33,691 nt of DNA from Candidatus Fermentibacteraceae bacterium (lineage in GTDB: Bacteria > Fermentibacterota > Fermentibacteria > Fermentibacterales > JCC-6). Below the pieces are notes generated by a model. It saw only the letters and a list, made by a program, of their open reading frames with translations. It did no database searches and was not told the DNA's origin. The translations under genes and the position numbers were made by a program. Positions 16,221-24,731 of this stretch are shown piece after piece. Where the stretch lies: positions 1 through 33,691 of the forward strand of contig JAUVIS010000010.1 in the NCBI GenBank assembly GCA_030592635.1, given 5' to 3'. Every line of letters starts with the position of its first letter. The first letter of the stretch is position 1.

Positions 16221-16781
16221 CTATTTCACCCGTTCCATGTACTGGCCTGTCCGGGTATCTACCCTGATTTTCTCTCCCTCTTTCACAAACAGAGGAACCT
16301 GCACCACAACCCCCGTCTCCAGGGTAGCGGGTTTTGTACCTCCTGTTGCTGTATCTCCCTTCAAACCGGGATCAGACTTTGTGATAAGTAGTTCAACGAA
16401 ATTGGGAGCTTCCACCATAATTGGCTTGTCGCCAACGGAAAGCACATCAACCTGACAGTTGTCAGTGAGGAAATCAGCTGCGTTACCCACCAGCCCCCCC
16501 GAAAGATCTATCTGTTCATAGGTTCCCGGATCCATAACAGTATATGAATCATCTGTGTGATATAAAAGCTGATAAACCCTTCTTTCCAGCCTGACCTCAG
16601 TAACTCTCTCCCCGGCGCGCCAGGTTTTCTCTATTACTTTCCCCTGAATCACATCTTTCATCTTTGATCGAACAAAGGCGGCGCCCTTGCCGGGATTTAC
16701 ATGCTGAAATTCTGTGATCTGATAGTATCTGCCATCGATATCCAGAACCATGCCTCTTCTGAAATCGTTAGATGTTGCCAT
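16221..16781 (-). CDS. efp: Translation elongation factor P
   Basis: EF-P relieves ribosome stalling on polyproline stretches. The 186 residues have the KOW-like N-domain with the loop HVNPGKGAAF, where Lys32 is the tip residue that is modified in many bacteria, and the C-terminal OB domain ending LPLFVKEGEKIRVDTRTG-like (VQVPLFVKEGEKIRV). A lysine tip points away from the rhamnosylated-arginine type, but no modification gene is in the window. GGAGGT lies 9 nt before the ATG. It is the last gene of the surface-protein/aroQ run. Confidence 0.97.
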   Translation of the reverse strand: MATSNDFRRGMVLDIDGRYYQITEFQHVNPGKGAAFVRSKMKDVIQGKVIEKTWRAGERVTEVRLERRVYQLLYHTDDSYTVMDPGTYEQIDLSGGLVGNAADFLTDNCQVDVLSVGDKPIMVEAPNFVELLITKSDPGLKGDTATGGTKPATLETGVVVQVPLFVKEGEKIRVDTRTGQYMERVK

Positions 16782-16788
16782 CGATTGC

Positions 16789-17226
16789 TTACCTCCGCAA
16801 CAGTTCTTTTACTGTTTCAATTGCTGATAGATATCCATAAATGCCTGCTCCGGAGATAACCACTTCCGCGCCCCCGGCAGTCAGCATTCTGTGTCTGTAT
16901 GGTTCCCTTCTGTGTATCTGGGAAATGTGAACTTCCACCACAGGGCCGTTGAAGGCACGCATGGCATCAAGAACGGCAACAGATGTATGTGAAAACCCTC
17001 CGGGATTGATTATCAATGCATCCAGAGATTCAGAAGCATCGTTAATGGCAGTTACCATCTGCCCTTCCACATCAAACTGCTGAAAAAATACCACAAGCCC
17101 GACCTTCCTGCCCCAGGCAGCGAGCAGGGATTCAAGCTCCGATGCGGAAGTATCGCCGTAGATCATCGGCTCGCGCATACCCAGCGAAGCCAGATTGGGT
17201 CCGTTGAAAATGGCTATTTTGCTCAT
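16789..17226 (-). CDS. aroQ: 3-dehydroquinate dehydratase, type II
   Basis: AroQ dehydrates 3-dehydroquinate to 3-dehydroshikimate in the shikimate pathway. Motifs are FNGPNLASLGMREPMIYG (flexible lid with catalytic Arg18 and Tyr23), FDVEGQ, INPGGFSHTSVAVLDA and EVHISQIHRREPYRHR. The 145-residue length is typical. The track's start at 17259 is replaced by the ATG at 17226, which overlaps the TPR gene stop as ATGA and puts SKIAIFNGPNL at the N-terminus. The usual SxxSxxA-like end of the substrate loop reads HRMLTAGG here, a mild deviation. Confidence 0.95.
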   Translation of the reverse strand: MSKIAIFNGPNLASLGMREPMIYGDTSASELESLLAAWGRKVGLVVFFQQFDVEGQMVTAINDASESLDALIINPGGFSHTSVAVLDAMRAFNGPVVEVHISQIHRREPYRHRMLTAGGAEVVISGAGIYGYLSAIETVKELLRR

Positions 17227-17876
17227 TTCTCGTACGCCGACAGCCCCAATTCCTCGCACTCTTCAGGAGTGAACAGGTTGAACAGACTTCTGGGAGCCCT
17301 GTTCGGGTGCTTAACAGAATCAGAAGCGATTTCGAAAGATTCCCGTGGTGTATCCGTATCGCTGTTCTCTTCAGTTTTCTTCTGTGCCGCAAGTATGGAA
17401 GCCATCCTGCCGGTTTCCGGATAAGTAACATCCTGTCCGGTTACCCTTGCTTCTCTTGCAGCTTCCTTCTTCTTCTCCCGGGATTTCTTCAGCATTTCCT
17501 CAATTTCGGGATCCCCGGGATACTCAAAGAGATACTCCTCAAACAATTCAATCGCACGGTTCCAGTTCCGATTTCCGTAATGGATCTCTGCGAGGCTTCT
17601 AATGGCAATCAGGTTGAGAGGATCAATAGAAATAACCTTCTCGAAGACCTCCAGAGCCTCATCCGTCAACTTCTCAGCAAGGGCGCATCTTCCGAAAACG
17701 ACATTGACTGAAATGTTGTCCGGCCAGCTGCCCAACCCATTTCTGGCCACTTCCAACGCTTCGGTATTTCTCTCAGAGTGACGGAGCTTTCCGGCTAATC
17801 TGACACAAAGAGCCGGCGTCGCTCCGGAAAGCCACTTCTGATATAAATCCTGAATATCACTTTCAATGTCAGGCAC
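17223..17876 (-). CDS. Tetratricopeptide-repeat protein
   Basis: This is a 217-residue probable scaffold protein with about three TPR units between residues 35 and 130. Examples are EALEVARNGLGSWPD, DEALEVFEKVISIDP and RAIELFEEYLFEYPGD. A Lys/Glu-rich helix and a low-complexity polar C-terminal third follow. No signal peptide is seen, so it is probably cytoplasmic. The start codon is GTG with AAGGAG 6 nt upstream. Its stop overlaps aroQ by 4 bp. The role is unknown. The position between an envelope lipoprotein and aroQ gives little guidance. Confidence 0.8.
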   Translation of the reverse strand: MPDIESDIQDLYQKWLSGATPALCVRLAGKLRHSERNTEALEVARNGLGSWPDNISVNVVFGRCALAEKLTDEALEVFEKVISIDPLNLIAIRSLAEIHYGNRNWNRAIELFEEYLFEYPGDPEIEEMLKKSREKKKEAAREARVTGQDVTYPETGRMASILAAQKKTEENSDTDTPRESFEIASDSVKHPNRAPRSLFNLFTPEECEELGLSAYEK

Positions 17877-17879
17877 TTT

Positions 17880-18839
17880 CTACTCCTTACGGAATGTATT
17901 CATGATAATCCAGCCCTCGCGCAGGTAGGGTTCCTTCTTGTAGCCCGGATTGTAAACCTCCATGTCGAGAATATACCATTCGCCGCCTGCGTCAAGGACC
18001 CTGGCAGTAAAGGAGCCGGCATTCAGGTATTCCGGATTGCGCCAGACTCCTGTAATTTCCCATCCAGGCAACCCGTTCTGATTAATCGGCGTAGTGATAA
18101 CACGCGCCCTGTCAACAGAATCGGCGGAAGCATCGTAGAAGAAGAGCCGTGCCATAGCCTCCCTGGCCAGAACAGCATTCGAATCGGTAAGCTCAGCTTC
18201 AGTAGTAAGCATCTGTATACTGAAAAGAAGCAGACACTCATCATCAGGATGTCTCTGGTATTGAATGAACCCATCCTCCGGAGTCCAGATCCTTATACTG
18301 AATGACTTCGGCATATTCAGAGTAAAGCCCAGTTCAGAGAGGCTGTCCATTCTTTCCGGCGAAGTCATACTGGTACTGACAAAACTTTCGTAGATGTAGT
18401 CGTGCATCTGATCTTCATATGCCGCCTCCAGCGCTTCGGACAACCCCACGGGAAGTTCCGGCGACTGCGGATCAACCACCACCGCAAATACCTGTTGATC
18501 CAGCGCCCAGACATCCGGACCGCTGTAAATGCCGGTATCGTCTTCTACCAGCCTACCCGGAATCTGATGGATTTCCGAGGGGTCAAGAAGAAGAAGAATT
18601 ACTCTTCGGGCCTTGAGTGTTCCATGAAACTCAGTTGTTTCCGCGAATGAAAAGCTGAAAACTTCTTCAGGATCTATCGTTTCCACAATGAGATTAAGAT
18701 CCTGAAGACCGCCACTGTCTATGAATTCAGTAAGAGAGGCGCTGTAAACAATCAAAACTCCATTGACAGGTCCAAGAGAGTCCTGCCTGCAGGAAACAGC
18801 GGAAAGCAGAAGAAGAGCAGCGAACAGACCTTTTTTCAT
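17880..18839 (-). CDS. DUF4837-like lipoprotein
   Basis: This is a 319-residue putative envelope lipoprotein. The signal peptide MKKGLFAALLLLSAVSC ends in a lipobox-like Cys. The body follows the pattern I know from Bacteroidota DUF4837 proteins. That pattern has an early strand VLIVYSA, SEIHQIPGRLVED, GPDVWALDQQVFAVVV, a central PKSFSIRIWTPEDGFIQY, then GLPGWEITGVWRNP and a final REGWIIMNTFRK. The function of the family is unknown. The ATG shares its A with the stop of the upstream DUF948-like gene, so the two are coupled. The family call is from memory of the pattern and needs a profile search. Confidence 0.7.
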   Translation of the reverse strand: MKKGLFAALLLLSAVSCRQDSLGPVNGVLIVYSASLTEFIDSGGLQDLNLIVETIDPEEVFSFSFAETTEFHGTLKARRVILLLLDPSEIHQIPGRLVEDDTGIYSGPDVWALDQQVFAVVVDPQSPELPVGLSEALEAAYEDQMHDYIYESFVSTSMTSPERMDSLSELGFTLNMPKSFSIRIWTPEDGFIQYQRHPDDECLLLFSIQMLTTEAELTDSNAVLAREAMARLFFYDASADSVDRARVITTPINQNGLPGWEITGVWRNPEYLNAGSFTARVLDAGGEWYILDMEVYNPGYKKEPYLREGWIIMNTFRKE

Positions 18840-19198
18840 TACTTCCTGCTCTTTCTTTTATCAAAAAGCGGCTTGACTATTTTCAGCACAGTCAGTACCG
18901 CCGGAAGGTAATTCACAGTATTGCTCACCACGGAAGCACCTGAACCGGCGTTAACCCTCTTTGTAAGAACTCTGACTTCGGAAGCAGTCTGTCCAACCTC
19001 CCGGCCTGTTTTCTCCATTTCAACAAGAGTGCCCGAGAGCACCGGCATCAGTTGTGAAAGATCACTTCGTACCCCGTCAAGTGTTTTCTCAGCACTTTCG
19101 AGAGCTTTCCTGGTTCTTCCAAAAAGAGCGGCCATCATTCCCGCGATAACCCAGAAGCTGACTACCCCCACCAGCAGTACAATCGATGTAGCATCCAT
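18839..19198 (-). CDS. Small membrane-anchored coiled-coil protein (DUF948-like)
   Basis: This 119-residue protein has one N-terminal membrane helix (about 6-27), an amphipathic heptad-rich segment (RKALESAEKTLDGVRSDLSQLMPVL...TGREVGQTASEVRVLTKRV) and a basic tail, KPLFDKRKSRK. This layout fits DUF948/YtxH-like proteins. The track starts at a GTG at 19207 with no space for a ribosome site, so the ATG at 19198 with GGGGAG 8 nt upstream is preferred. It lies 24 bp after the PorV/OmpA fusion gene and overlaps the lipoprotein gene by 1 bp. Confidence 0.7.
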   Translation of the reverse strand: MDATSIVLLVGVVSFWVIAGMMAALFGRTRKALESAEKTLDGVRSDLSQLMPVLSGTLVEMEKTGREVGQTASEVRVLTKRVNAGSGASVVSNTVNYLPAVLTVLKIVKPLFDKRKSRK

Positions 19199-19222
19199 AT
19201 AATTCACTCCCCGTAATCGATC

Positions 19223-21196
19223 CTATCTCCTCAAAATGACGATTTCCACCCGCCTGTTCAGTGACCTTCCCTGTTCATCATCATTGGCCGCCGCCGGTCT
19301 TCTCTCTCCGAACCAGATCGGTTCTATCTCAATGTTGTAATCGCTGAGCTGAGCCTCAAGGTACGCAGCCACATTCAGCGCGCGTTCAGTTGAAAGATCA
19401 TCGTTAAAACCGAAGGTACCGTCGCTGTCCGCGTGGCCCTCAACGGAAACAAAAACCCCGGGATTGTTCTTCAATGTTTGAATCACTCTGTCCAGATCGG
19501 GGTATTGATCCTCCCTGATTTCGCCAACAGCATTGTCAAAAAATATTGTTGACATTGATAATCCCTCGCGTTCGCGGGCAACTATCATGAACTGGAAAAG
19601 ATTTACAGGATCAGTTTCGTAGTACAGATAGTTCAGATCCTCATTCATCTGTCTGCAGTTCACATCCAGAGGAATACCGCCTCTTACTCTCGTGAGTCCG
19701 AGAGTGGCTGGATTAATCCTGTTTCTGTCCATCCATACTTTGCTGACCCTGAAGCTCAGGCTGGCTTCAATAATATCTACACTGTCCACTGCTCCGTACA
19801 CCGTTTGCGGCTCAACCATGACCAGTTCAGCATGCCTTGCGGAAATAAGGAAATCGCCGATGTGATCCAGTGACGCTTCGAAATAGTAGTATCCCTCATC
19901 CTCGTCAATAATTGCCGCAGGCATTCTCACCAGAGAATTGTCTTCCTCAACTCTGTAAAGTCGAAGCAGCCTCAGCTCAAGGTTATTCTGTTCAAGCCAG
20001 TACCTCGGCACCCTGAATCCCACGGAAAGATCTCTGATGTCTTCCCCGGTGAAAGTGGCTCTGGACGGGAAGTAAGCATAAAGAACCTGCTTGTCATCAA
20101 GTTTAAGCGTACTGTTCAGTGGTATCTGGTCGTACTGTGCAATAATCAGTGAGTCATTCTGAACATCTCTGTTGGCCCAGAGACAAACCTCGTACATATC
20201 TGTTCCGGTTTCCCAGGTTCTTCGATCCACCAGAGGAGGAAGAGGAACCCTGGGTTCATCTTCCAGCCATTCAGTACCACCCAGTCTGAATGTAAGCCCT
20301 CCTCTGTGCCTGCCCCATGTTGATTGAAGATCGTTCATTGGAAGGGCAAAAGCATAGTCAAAAGAAACAGGAAGCGCACCCTCATACCTTGCGGACAATC
20401 CCGCCGAGAGTTCTGAAGTTTTTCCAAGGGTTCTGGCTCTGTAACCTGCCCTGAAACCCCATGTGGAAGCAACTCCAAACCACTTCTCCAGTCCTAATGC
20501 AAAGTCAATGTCTTTTTCTCCGTCAATATCATCCAGAGACCAGTCAACCTGAATAACGGGTGTGATGAATCTCGGATAGAACGCGGCTCCAAAGGAAATT
20601 TCTATTGGAAGAACATCCTCTTCCCCGATACCCATGTCGGGCGAAATGAGATTCCTGGCCACTCCTGCCAGAGTTACCCTTCTGCCAAGCTCCGCCTGAA
20701 AACCGAAATCCGCAGAAACAGCTTTTGCCCGAAGACCGTTGGCGGCGAAGAGCGGATCGTATGAAGTAAACTCGTTGTCCACATAGTCTCTGTACATGTA
20801 GCGTCCGGTGAAACCGAAAGAAACAGGGAATATTCCGGGCCTGAATGCCAGGGCTAGAAGCCCCTCCCCCTGAGTGCACTGGTCTGACGCGTTGAGGATA
20901 TCAGCGCCCAGACCGAAAGCGGAGAATCGGGTGACAGGTTGCACATACCCTAAAGCACCGTAGTTTATGGAATTCAGATCCATGTTCGGATAGAAACTGG
21001 TGTACTCGGTTCCCACCATCAGCCTGCCGGAGCGAAGAAGGCCGGCAGGATTCCACCAGGAAGCCCAGGCATCATCAGCAATGGCAATAAAAGCTCCGGC
21101 CATTCCCATGGCACGAGCGCCGGGATTGAGAACATCCGCGTAAACTGTTGATGTTAAGGCAAAAACCAGCGCGAAGATTATTATCTTGCTACACAT
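19223..21196 (-). CDS. PorV/UPF0164-like outer-membrane barrel fused to two PGF-pre-PGF-like modules and an OmpA peptidoglycan-binding domain
   Basis: This is a 657-residue outer-membrane protein. Residues 1-20 are a signal peptide (cleavage after VYA). Residues 21 to about 306 form a barrel-like region opening NPGARAMGMAGAFIAIADD..SWWNPAGL, typical of PorV/PorQ/UPF0164 proteins. Residues about 388-454 (SVGFRVPRYWLEQNNL...YYYFEASLDHIGDFLISAR) and 474-541 (ASLSFRVSKVWMDRNRI...YYETDPVNLFQFMIVAR) are two related modules resembling the PGF-pre-PGF domain known mainly from archaeal surface proteins. Residues about 548-657 are an OmpA C-terminal domain (GHADSDGT, LSTERALNVAAYL, NRRVEI) that should grip peptidoglycan. 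The start overlaps the subtilase gene by 16 bp. In T9SS bacteria PorV shuttles cargo, but whether this protein does so is inference. Confidence 0.85.
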   Translation of the reverse strand: MCSKIIIFALVFALTSTVYADVLNPGARAMGMAGAFIAIADDAWASWWNPAGLLRSGRLMVGTEYTSFYPNMDLNSINYGALGYVQPVTRFSAFGLGADILNASDQCTQGEGLLALAFRPGIFPVSFGFTGRYMYRDYVDNEFTSYDPLFAANGLRAKAVSADFGFQAELGRRVTLAGVARNLISPDMGIGEEDVLPIEISFGAAFYPRFITPVIQVDWSLDDIDGEKDIDFALGLEKWFGVASTWGFRAGYRARTLGKTSELSAGLSARYEGALPVSFDYAFALPMNDLQSTWGRHRGGLTFRLGGTEWLEDEPRVPLPPLVDRRTWETGTDMYEVCLWANRDVQNDSLIIAQYDQIPLNSTLKLDDKQVLYAYFPSRATFTGEDIRDLSVGFRVPRYWLEQNNLELRLLRLYRVEEDNSLVRMPAAIIDEDEGYYYFEASLDHIGDFLISARHAELVMVEPQTVYGAVDSVDIIEASLSFRVSKVWMDRNRINPATLGLTRVRGGIPLDVNCRQMNEDLNYLYYETDPVNLFQFMIVAREREGLSMSTIFFDNAVGEIREDQYPDLDRVIQTLKNNPGVFVSVEGHADSDGTFGFNDDLSTERALNVAAYLEAQLSDYNIEIEPIWFGERRPAAANDDEQGRSLNRRVEIVILRR

Positions 21197-24100
21197 ACTG
21201 TTCCCGTCACCTCCCCCGCAGAAGCTGAAGCATGGAAAATATAAACTCCTGACGGTACTGAATTCCCTGCATTGTCACGCCCGTCCCATACAGGTTCTGT
21301 ACCGGTGATGTTCCTCACAGGTACTCCCTCAATGTTCAGTATGACAAGAGTAATTGCTGCGTCCTCCGCCGCGGGCCAGACAAACGAAGCTGCATCATTT
21401 ATACCGTCGCCGTTCGGGGTGAAAGGAGTGGGTATTACAGTCATCCCAGGTGAAAAACTCCTCAGCAGGGAAATGTCGAATTCGGTATAGAGATCTTCCT
21501 CAACCATCGCGGTATCGGAAAACACAGCGTATGGATCCTGATCAACATAAACAGGCACATTTCCCACAGGCACCTCTTCGAAGTAGTAGTAACCAGTGTT
21601 GTCGGTAACAGATGTTATTCCCAGTCCCAGAATGGATACAACAATGTCCTCGAGATCCCGGCCTGTATAAACATCTGTTACAATACCTCCCAGAGATCCG
21701 CTGGGACCCTGCGCGGTGGCGGAAGCCATGTTACTGTACTGGCTCTCCCCGTCAGGATCCGAATAGACGCAGGTAGCCCAGTAGTAGTAACCGATTCCGT
21801 TCACAACCTGTGAATCTGCCCATGAGACCGTGTCCGTGCTGAATTCAGCAATAGGATCAGGTTCCGGAGAAAGTGGACTGATGGATCTGTAAATCCTGTA
21901 TGAAGTCAGCCCTTTACCGTCGGCGGAAGCCTCAGGAGGATCCCAGCTCAGCGGAATGAAACCGTCATTACCGCTGACAGCCGCCAGGTTCCGAGGCGGA
22001 GCAAGTTCGCCGATAACAGCAAATGGTCCGTAAGTGGAAGTATTGTTCGTTTCATCATGTTCAATAACAAGTGAGTCGGGATCTACCACGGATACCTGAT
22101 ACCTGTTGCCTATATCGAAATATGTGAATCTGTAGCCTCCCTTGAAAGAGGCTGTTTCCCCGCTTTCCAGTGGAGGCACATCAAGAAGCAGAACTGGCTG
22201 ATCCAGCGAGTCCGGATCATCTGTAATGTAGTAGGCAAGCTGAGTTGCAGACGATGGACCTTCACCGTCATTGCTGACAATAACGCTGAAACCAACAGTC
22301 TGTCCCACTTCGAAAGGAGGAGAGGCATCAGGAGATGCAATAGATACGGTCAGATCCGGATAAGCCAGAACAATGGTGAACTGACCGGAAGCATCGTCAA
22401 GCCCTCTGTTGCCCGCACCGGTAACCACATCAACGATGTGGGTTCCCGGCTGATCCGGACACTGCAGAGTGAATTCCGTCGATGCGCTGGAGTTCTTGTA
22501 TACCAGATTTCCCATAAATGCCGGTATGTTGACATCGCCGCTGAAAACACCGGGAGGATTAAGTGTGGCCCACGCTCCCACGGCAATGTATCCTCCTGTG
22601 TTGGCTATAGAAACTGGAATTATCAATTCGCCTCCGGGGGGCGCGTATATAGTGGTGTCCACGGGGAATGTTACCGCAAGCACCGGATCCCTGGCGAAGC
22701 GGTAGGCGGAGATGGCAAACTGCTGCTGCTCCAGCGGATCTCCGGGATCCGCCCACGATACACCGGTAACTTTCACATTCCAGGCGCCCGGCTCAGGAGA
22801 TTCCACGGCAATCCTTTCAACAGGACTCTGGGATGTTACACCGGCAGGAAGCGTATAGTTATACTCCACATTGGAGGGCGAAATCAGAGTTACATCAAGA
22901 TCCACCTGTATCCCCGGAGACACGGAAGGAACATCCGAATATCCCAGGCCTACGGACATCCAGCTGGTGTAAGCGGGAACATACATCATCCATTGTTTCG
23001 ATCCCGTTCCCTCCACAATTACGGAATTTATCCACAGCAGCCGCTCAACTTCTTCAGAGAAGTAAGTACCGGGAAGGTGATATCCGTCCAGAAGACCGAA
23101 ACCGCTTGCGGATGTCGCGTAGCCGGATTCGGGAGGCCCGGTGTTGCTCTTAAGGGGAATTGCGCAGGCTGTCATAATGGCCACCGCGTCTTCCGAACTG
23201 AAAAGATCCCCGTACTTCTCTTCACATATTGCCAGTGCCGCGGAAACAAAAGCAGCTGCCATGCTGGTGCCGGTAAAACGGGTATAGGAAGGTTCGCCCG
23301 GCCACCGGTTCACAGGATCATCAAGCCACTGGCCTCCATACTGCGCATTTGTTGTCGCAACTCCGTTCTGCATGGTAGACTGCAGAAACTCTCCTCCGGG
23401 AGCAAGTATCTCGGGTTTAAGCCGTCCATCAACAGTGGGACCTCTCCCGCTGTATGAGGCCAGAAGAAGATTCCCGTCATCGTCAGGCAGGAAGGTAACC
23501 GCCCCAACGGTAATCGCGTTCCTTGCAATCGCCGGGGAAGGAACAGCGCCGGGCGCGGGGTTGTTGCCGGAACTGAAAATTGAAAGTTTGCCGTTCCTTG
23601 ACCAGGTATCCACGACCTGGCAGAATCCATCGTATGAAGTTGATCCGTCAAAACCCCAGGAGTTATTCACAATATAACAGTCGTTTGAAAAGAATTCAGT
23701 GTAAAACCCGGCAAACTGAGCAGGCGTCATCGACTCAGGCCTCTGAATCACATAGAGCTGAGCATCCGGCGCGCCTCCGCGTCCATTGAATTCGCAATCG
23801 AGATCAACTTCTCCTCTTGAAGCAATAACACCGCAGACAGCGGTGCCATGGCCGGTGGGATCCGGATCTCCTGCCACCACCGCGCCTTCAAGATCCGGAT
23901 GTTCGGACCAGACTCCTGTGTCAAGAACGCCAACCCGTATACCCAGACCTGTGTAGTAGGTCCACAGATCCGGCAGACCGGTCACCTGACGACTGTCATC
24001 AGCCTGGTCGTTGAGAGCGTGGGCACGGGCAGTTTGCGGCCTGTCCGGAACAGCTGAAAGAACACCTGACTCCACCGGACCCGGAACCAGCCACCACTGT

Positions 24101-24597
24101 TCTGAAAAAGCAGTGCCTGTCGGAGGGATAAAGCCGGGAGCCATTCTGACAAGCCATCCGCCGGACCAGTAGCGATCCTCAAGTTGAACAGCATCCTGCC
24201 ATGACCACCGGGTAATGCTTCCGGCGAATCCCGAACCCCTGAGAGCATCCGGATCCGGATTCTCTCCGACTACAGCGACAAAACTGCTGCCGGTCGGAGC
24301 ATAGCCGGTTGGCCACAGCCCTGCCTGATCAAGAACGGCAAGATCGCGGGGAGTTAGATGTCTGTAAACTTGAATCAGCACAAGATCTCCCGTGGAACCG
24401 GGAATAAAATCAGTCATAAGCGGCCCTGATCCGTTACCTGCAGAGATATAGTAAGTGTCTGACTGCAGAAGCACACTCTGCCTGTCTTCATGATCCAGCA
24501 GGGTCAAATCCTCAAGGGCAGGCAGATCAACCGATTCAACAACAGGATAATCCGCGGTTGAAAAGAACGCCAGCAACAAAAGAGAAAACACAGTCAT
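21181..24597 (-). CDS. Secreted subtilisin-like (S8) protease with CARDB, FN3, CnaB-like and FlgD/T9SS-like C-terminal domains
   Basis: This is an exported serine protease of 1138 residues. After a signal peptide and a roughly 200-residue prodomain-like region comes the S8 domain (about 213-508). Its catalytic residues are Asp226 (GVLDTGV), His250 (GHGTAVCGVIAS), oxyanion Asn in NNSWG and Ser445 (GTSMAAAF). Then follow a P-domain-like segment (about 525-638), an Ig-like domain, a CARDB domain (about 746-860), FN3 (about 865-964) and a CnaB-like domain (about 966-1046). The C-terminal PTPFTPNGDGINDAASF ... WDGRDNAGNSVPSGVYIF segment is of FlgD-Ig/T9SS sorting type. The ATG at 24597 (GGAG 5 nt upstream) is preferred to the GTG at 24603. 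It leads the surface-protein operon. Confidence 0.92.
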   Translation of the reverse strand: MTVFSLLLLAFFSTADYPVVESVDLPALEDLTLLDHEDRQSVLLQSDTYYISAGNGSGPLMTDFIPGSTGDLVLIQVYRHLTPRDLAVLDQAGLWPTGYAPTGSSFVAVVGENPDPDALRGSGFAGSITRWSWQDAVQLEDRYWSGGWLVRMAPGFIPPTGTAFSEQWWLVPGPVESGVLSAVPDRPQTARAHALNDQADDSRQVTGLPDLWTYYTGLGIRVGVLDTGVWSEHPDLEGAVVAGDPDPTGHGTAVCGVIASRGEVDLDCEFNGRGGAPDAQLYVIQRPESMTPAQFAGFYTEFFSNDCYIVNNSWGFDGSTSYDGFCQVVDTWSRNGKLSIFSSGNNPAPGAVPSPAIARNAITVGAVTFLPDDDGNLLLASYSGRGPTVDGRLKPEILAPGGEFLQSTMQNGVATTNAQYGGQWLDDPVNRWPGEPSYTRFTGTSMAAAFVSAALAICEEKYGDLFSSEDAVAIMTACAIPLKSNTGPPESGYATSASGFGLLDGYHLPGTYFSEEVERLLWINSVIVEGTGSKQWMMYVPAYTSWMSVGLGYSDVPSVSPGIQVDLDVTLISPSNVEYNYTLPAGVTSQSPVERIAVESPEPGAWNVKVTGVSWADPGDPLEQQQFAISAYRFARDPVLAVTFPVDTTIYAPPGGELIIPVSIANTGGYIAVGAWATLNPPGVFSGDVNIPAFMGNLVYKNSSASTEFTLQCPDQPGTHIVDVVTGAGNRGLDDASGQFTIVLAYPDLTVSIASPDASPPFEVGQTVGFSVIVSNDGEGPSSATQLAYYITDDPDSLDQPVLLLDVPPLESGETASFKGGYRFTYFDIGNRYQVSVVDPDSLVIEHDETNNTSTYGPFAVIGELAPPRNLAAVSGNDGFIPLSWDPPEASADGKGLTSYRIYRSISPLSPEPDPIAEFSTDTVSWADSQVVNGIGYYYWATCVYSDPDGESQYSNMASATAQGPSGSLGGIVTDVYTGRDLEDIVVSILGLGITSVTDNTGYYYFEEVPVGNVPVYVDQDPYAVFSDTAMVEEDLYTEFDISLLRSFSPGMTVIPTPFTPNGDGINDAASFVWPAAEDAAITLVILNIEGVPVRNITGTEPVWDGRDNAGNSVPSGVYIFHASASAGEVTGTVCVAR

Positions 24598-24633
24598 AGC
24601 CACTCCAATTGTAGTTAATCACATATTGTAGAG

Positions 24634-24660
24634 ATACTATAAATTGTATTGGTTCGTCAA
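24634..24660 (-). promoter_or_regulatory. Putative promoter of the subtilase operon
   Basis: On the minus strand TTGACG (24655-24660) is followed by TAGTAT at 15 bp (24634-24639) or TATAGT at 13 bp, both shorter than ideal. A leader of about 30 nt would precede the ATG. The -35 is good and the -10 assignment is uncertain. Confidence 0.4.
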
Positions 24661-24681
24661 CCGCCTATAAAACAACAGAAT

Positions 24682-24708
24682 CGGGGCAATTCGAACTTGA
24701 TTGCCCCG
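24682..24708 (-). terminator. Terminator after folD
   Basis: CGGGGCAAT and ATTGCCCCG form a perfect 9-bp stem with a 9-nt loop, about 23 bp past the folD stop. On the minus strand a U-rich but interrupted tract (ATTCTGTTGTTTTA) follows. It separates the pur/rng/folD run from the subtilase promoter. Confidence 0.7.
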
Positions 24709-24731
24709 GCTCGAATATATGCGGAACAGGA

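Noticed and set aside
22438-23457. 339-aa + strand ORF (and shorter ones such as 815-1384 and 1589-2080)
   Set aside because: They are antisense shadows of the subtilase and rnfB/rnfA; the encoded chains have no recognisable motifs and no ribosome site.
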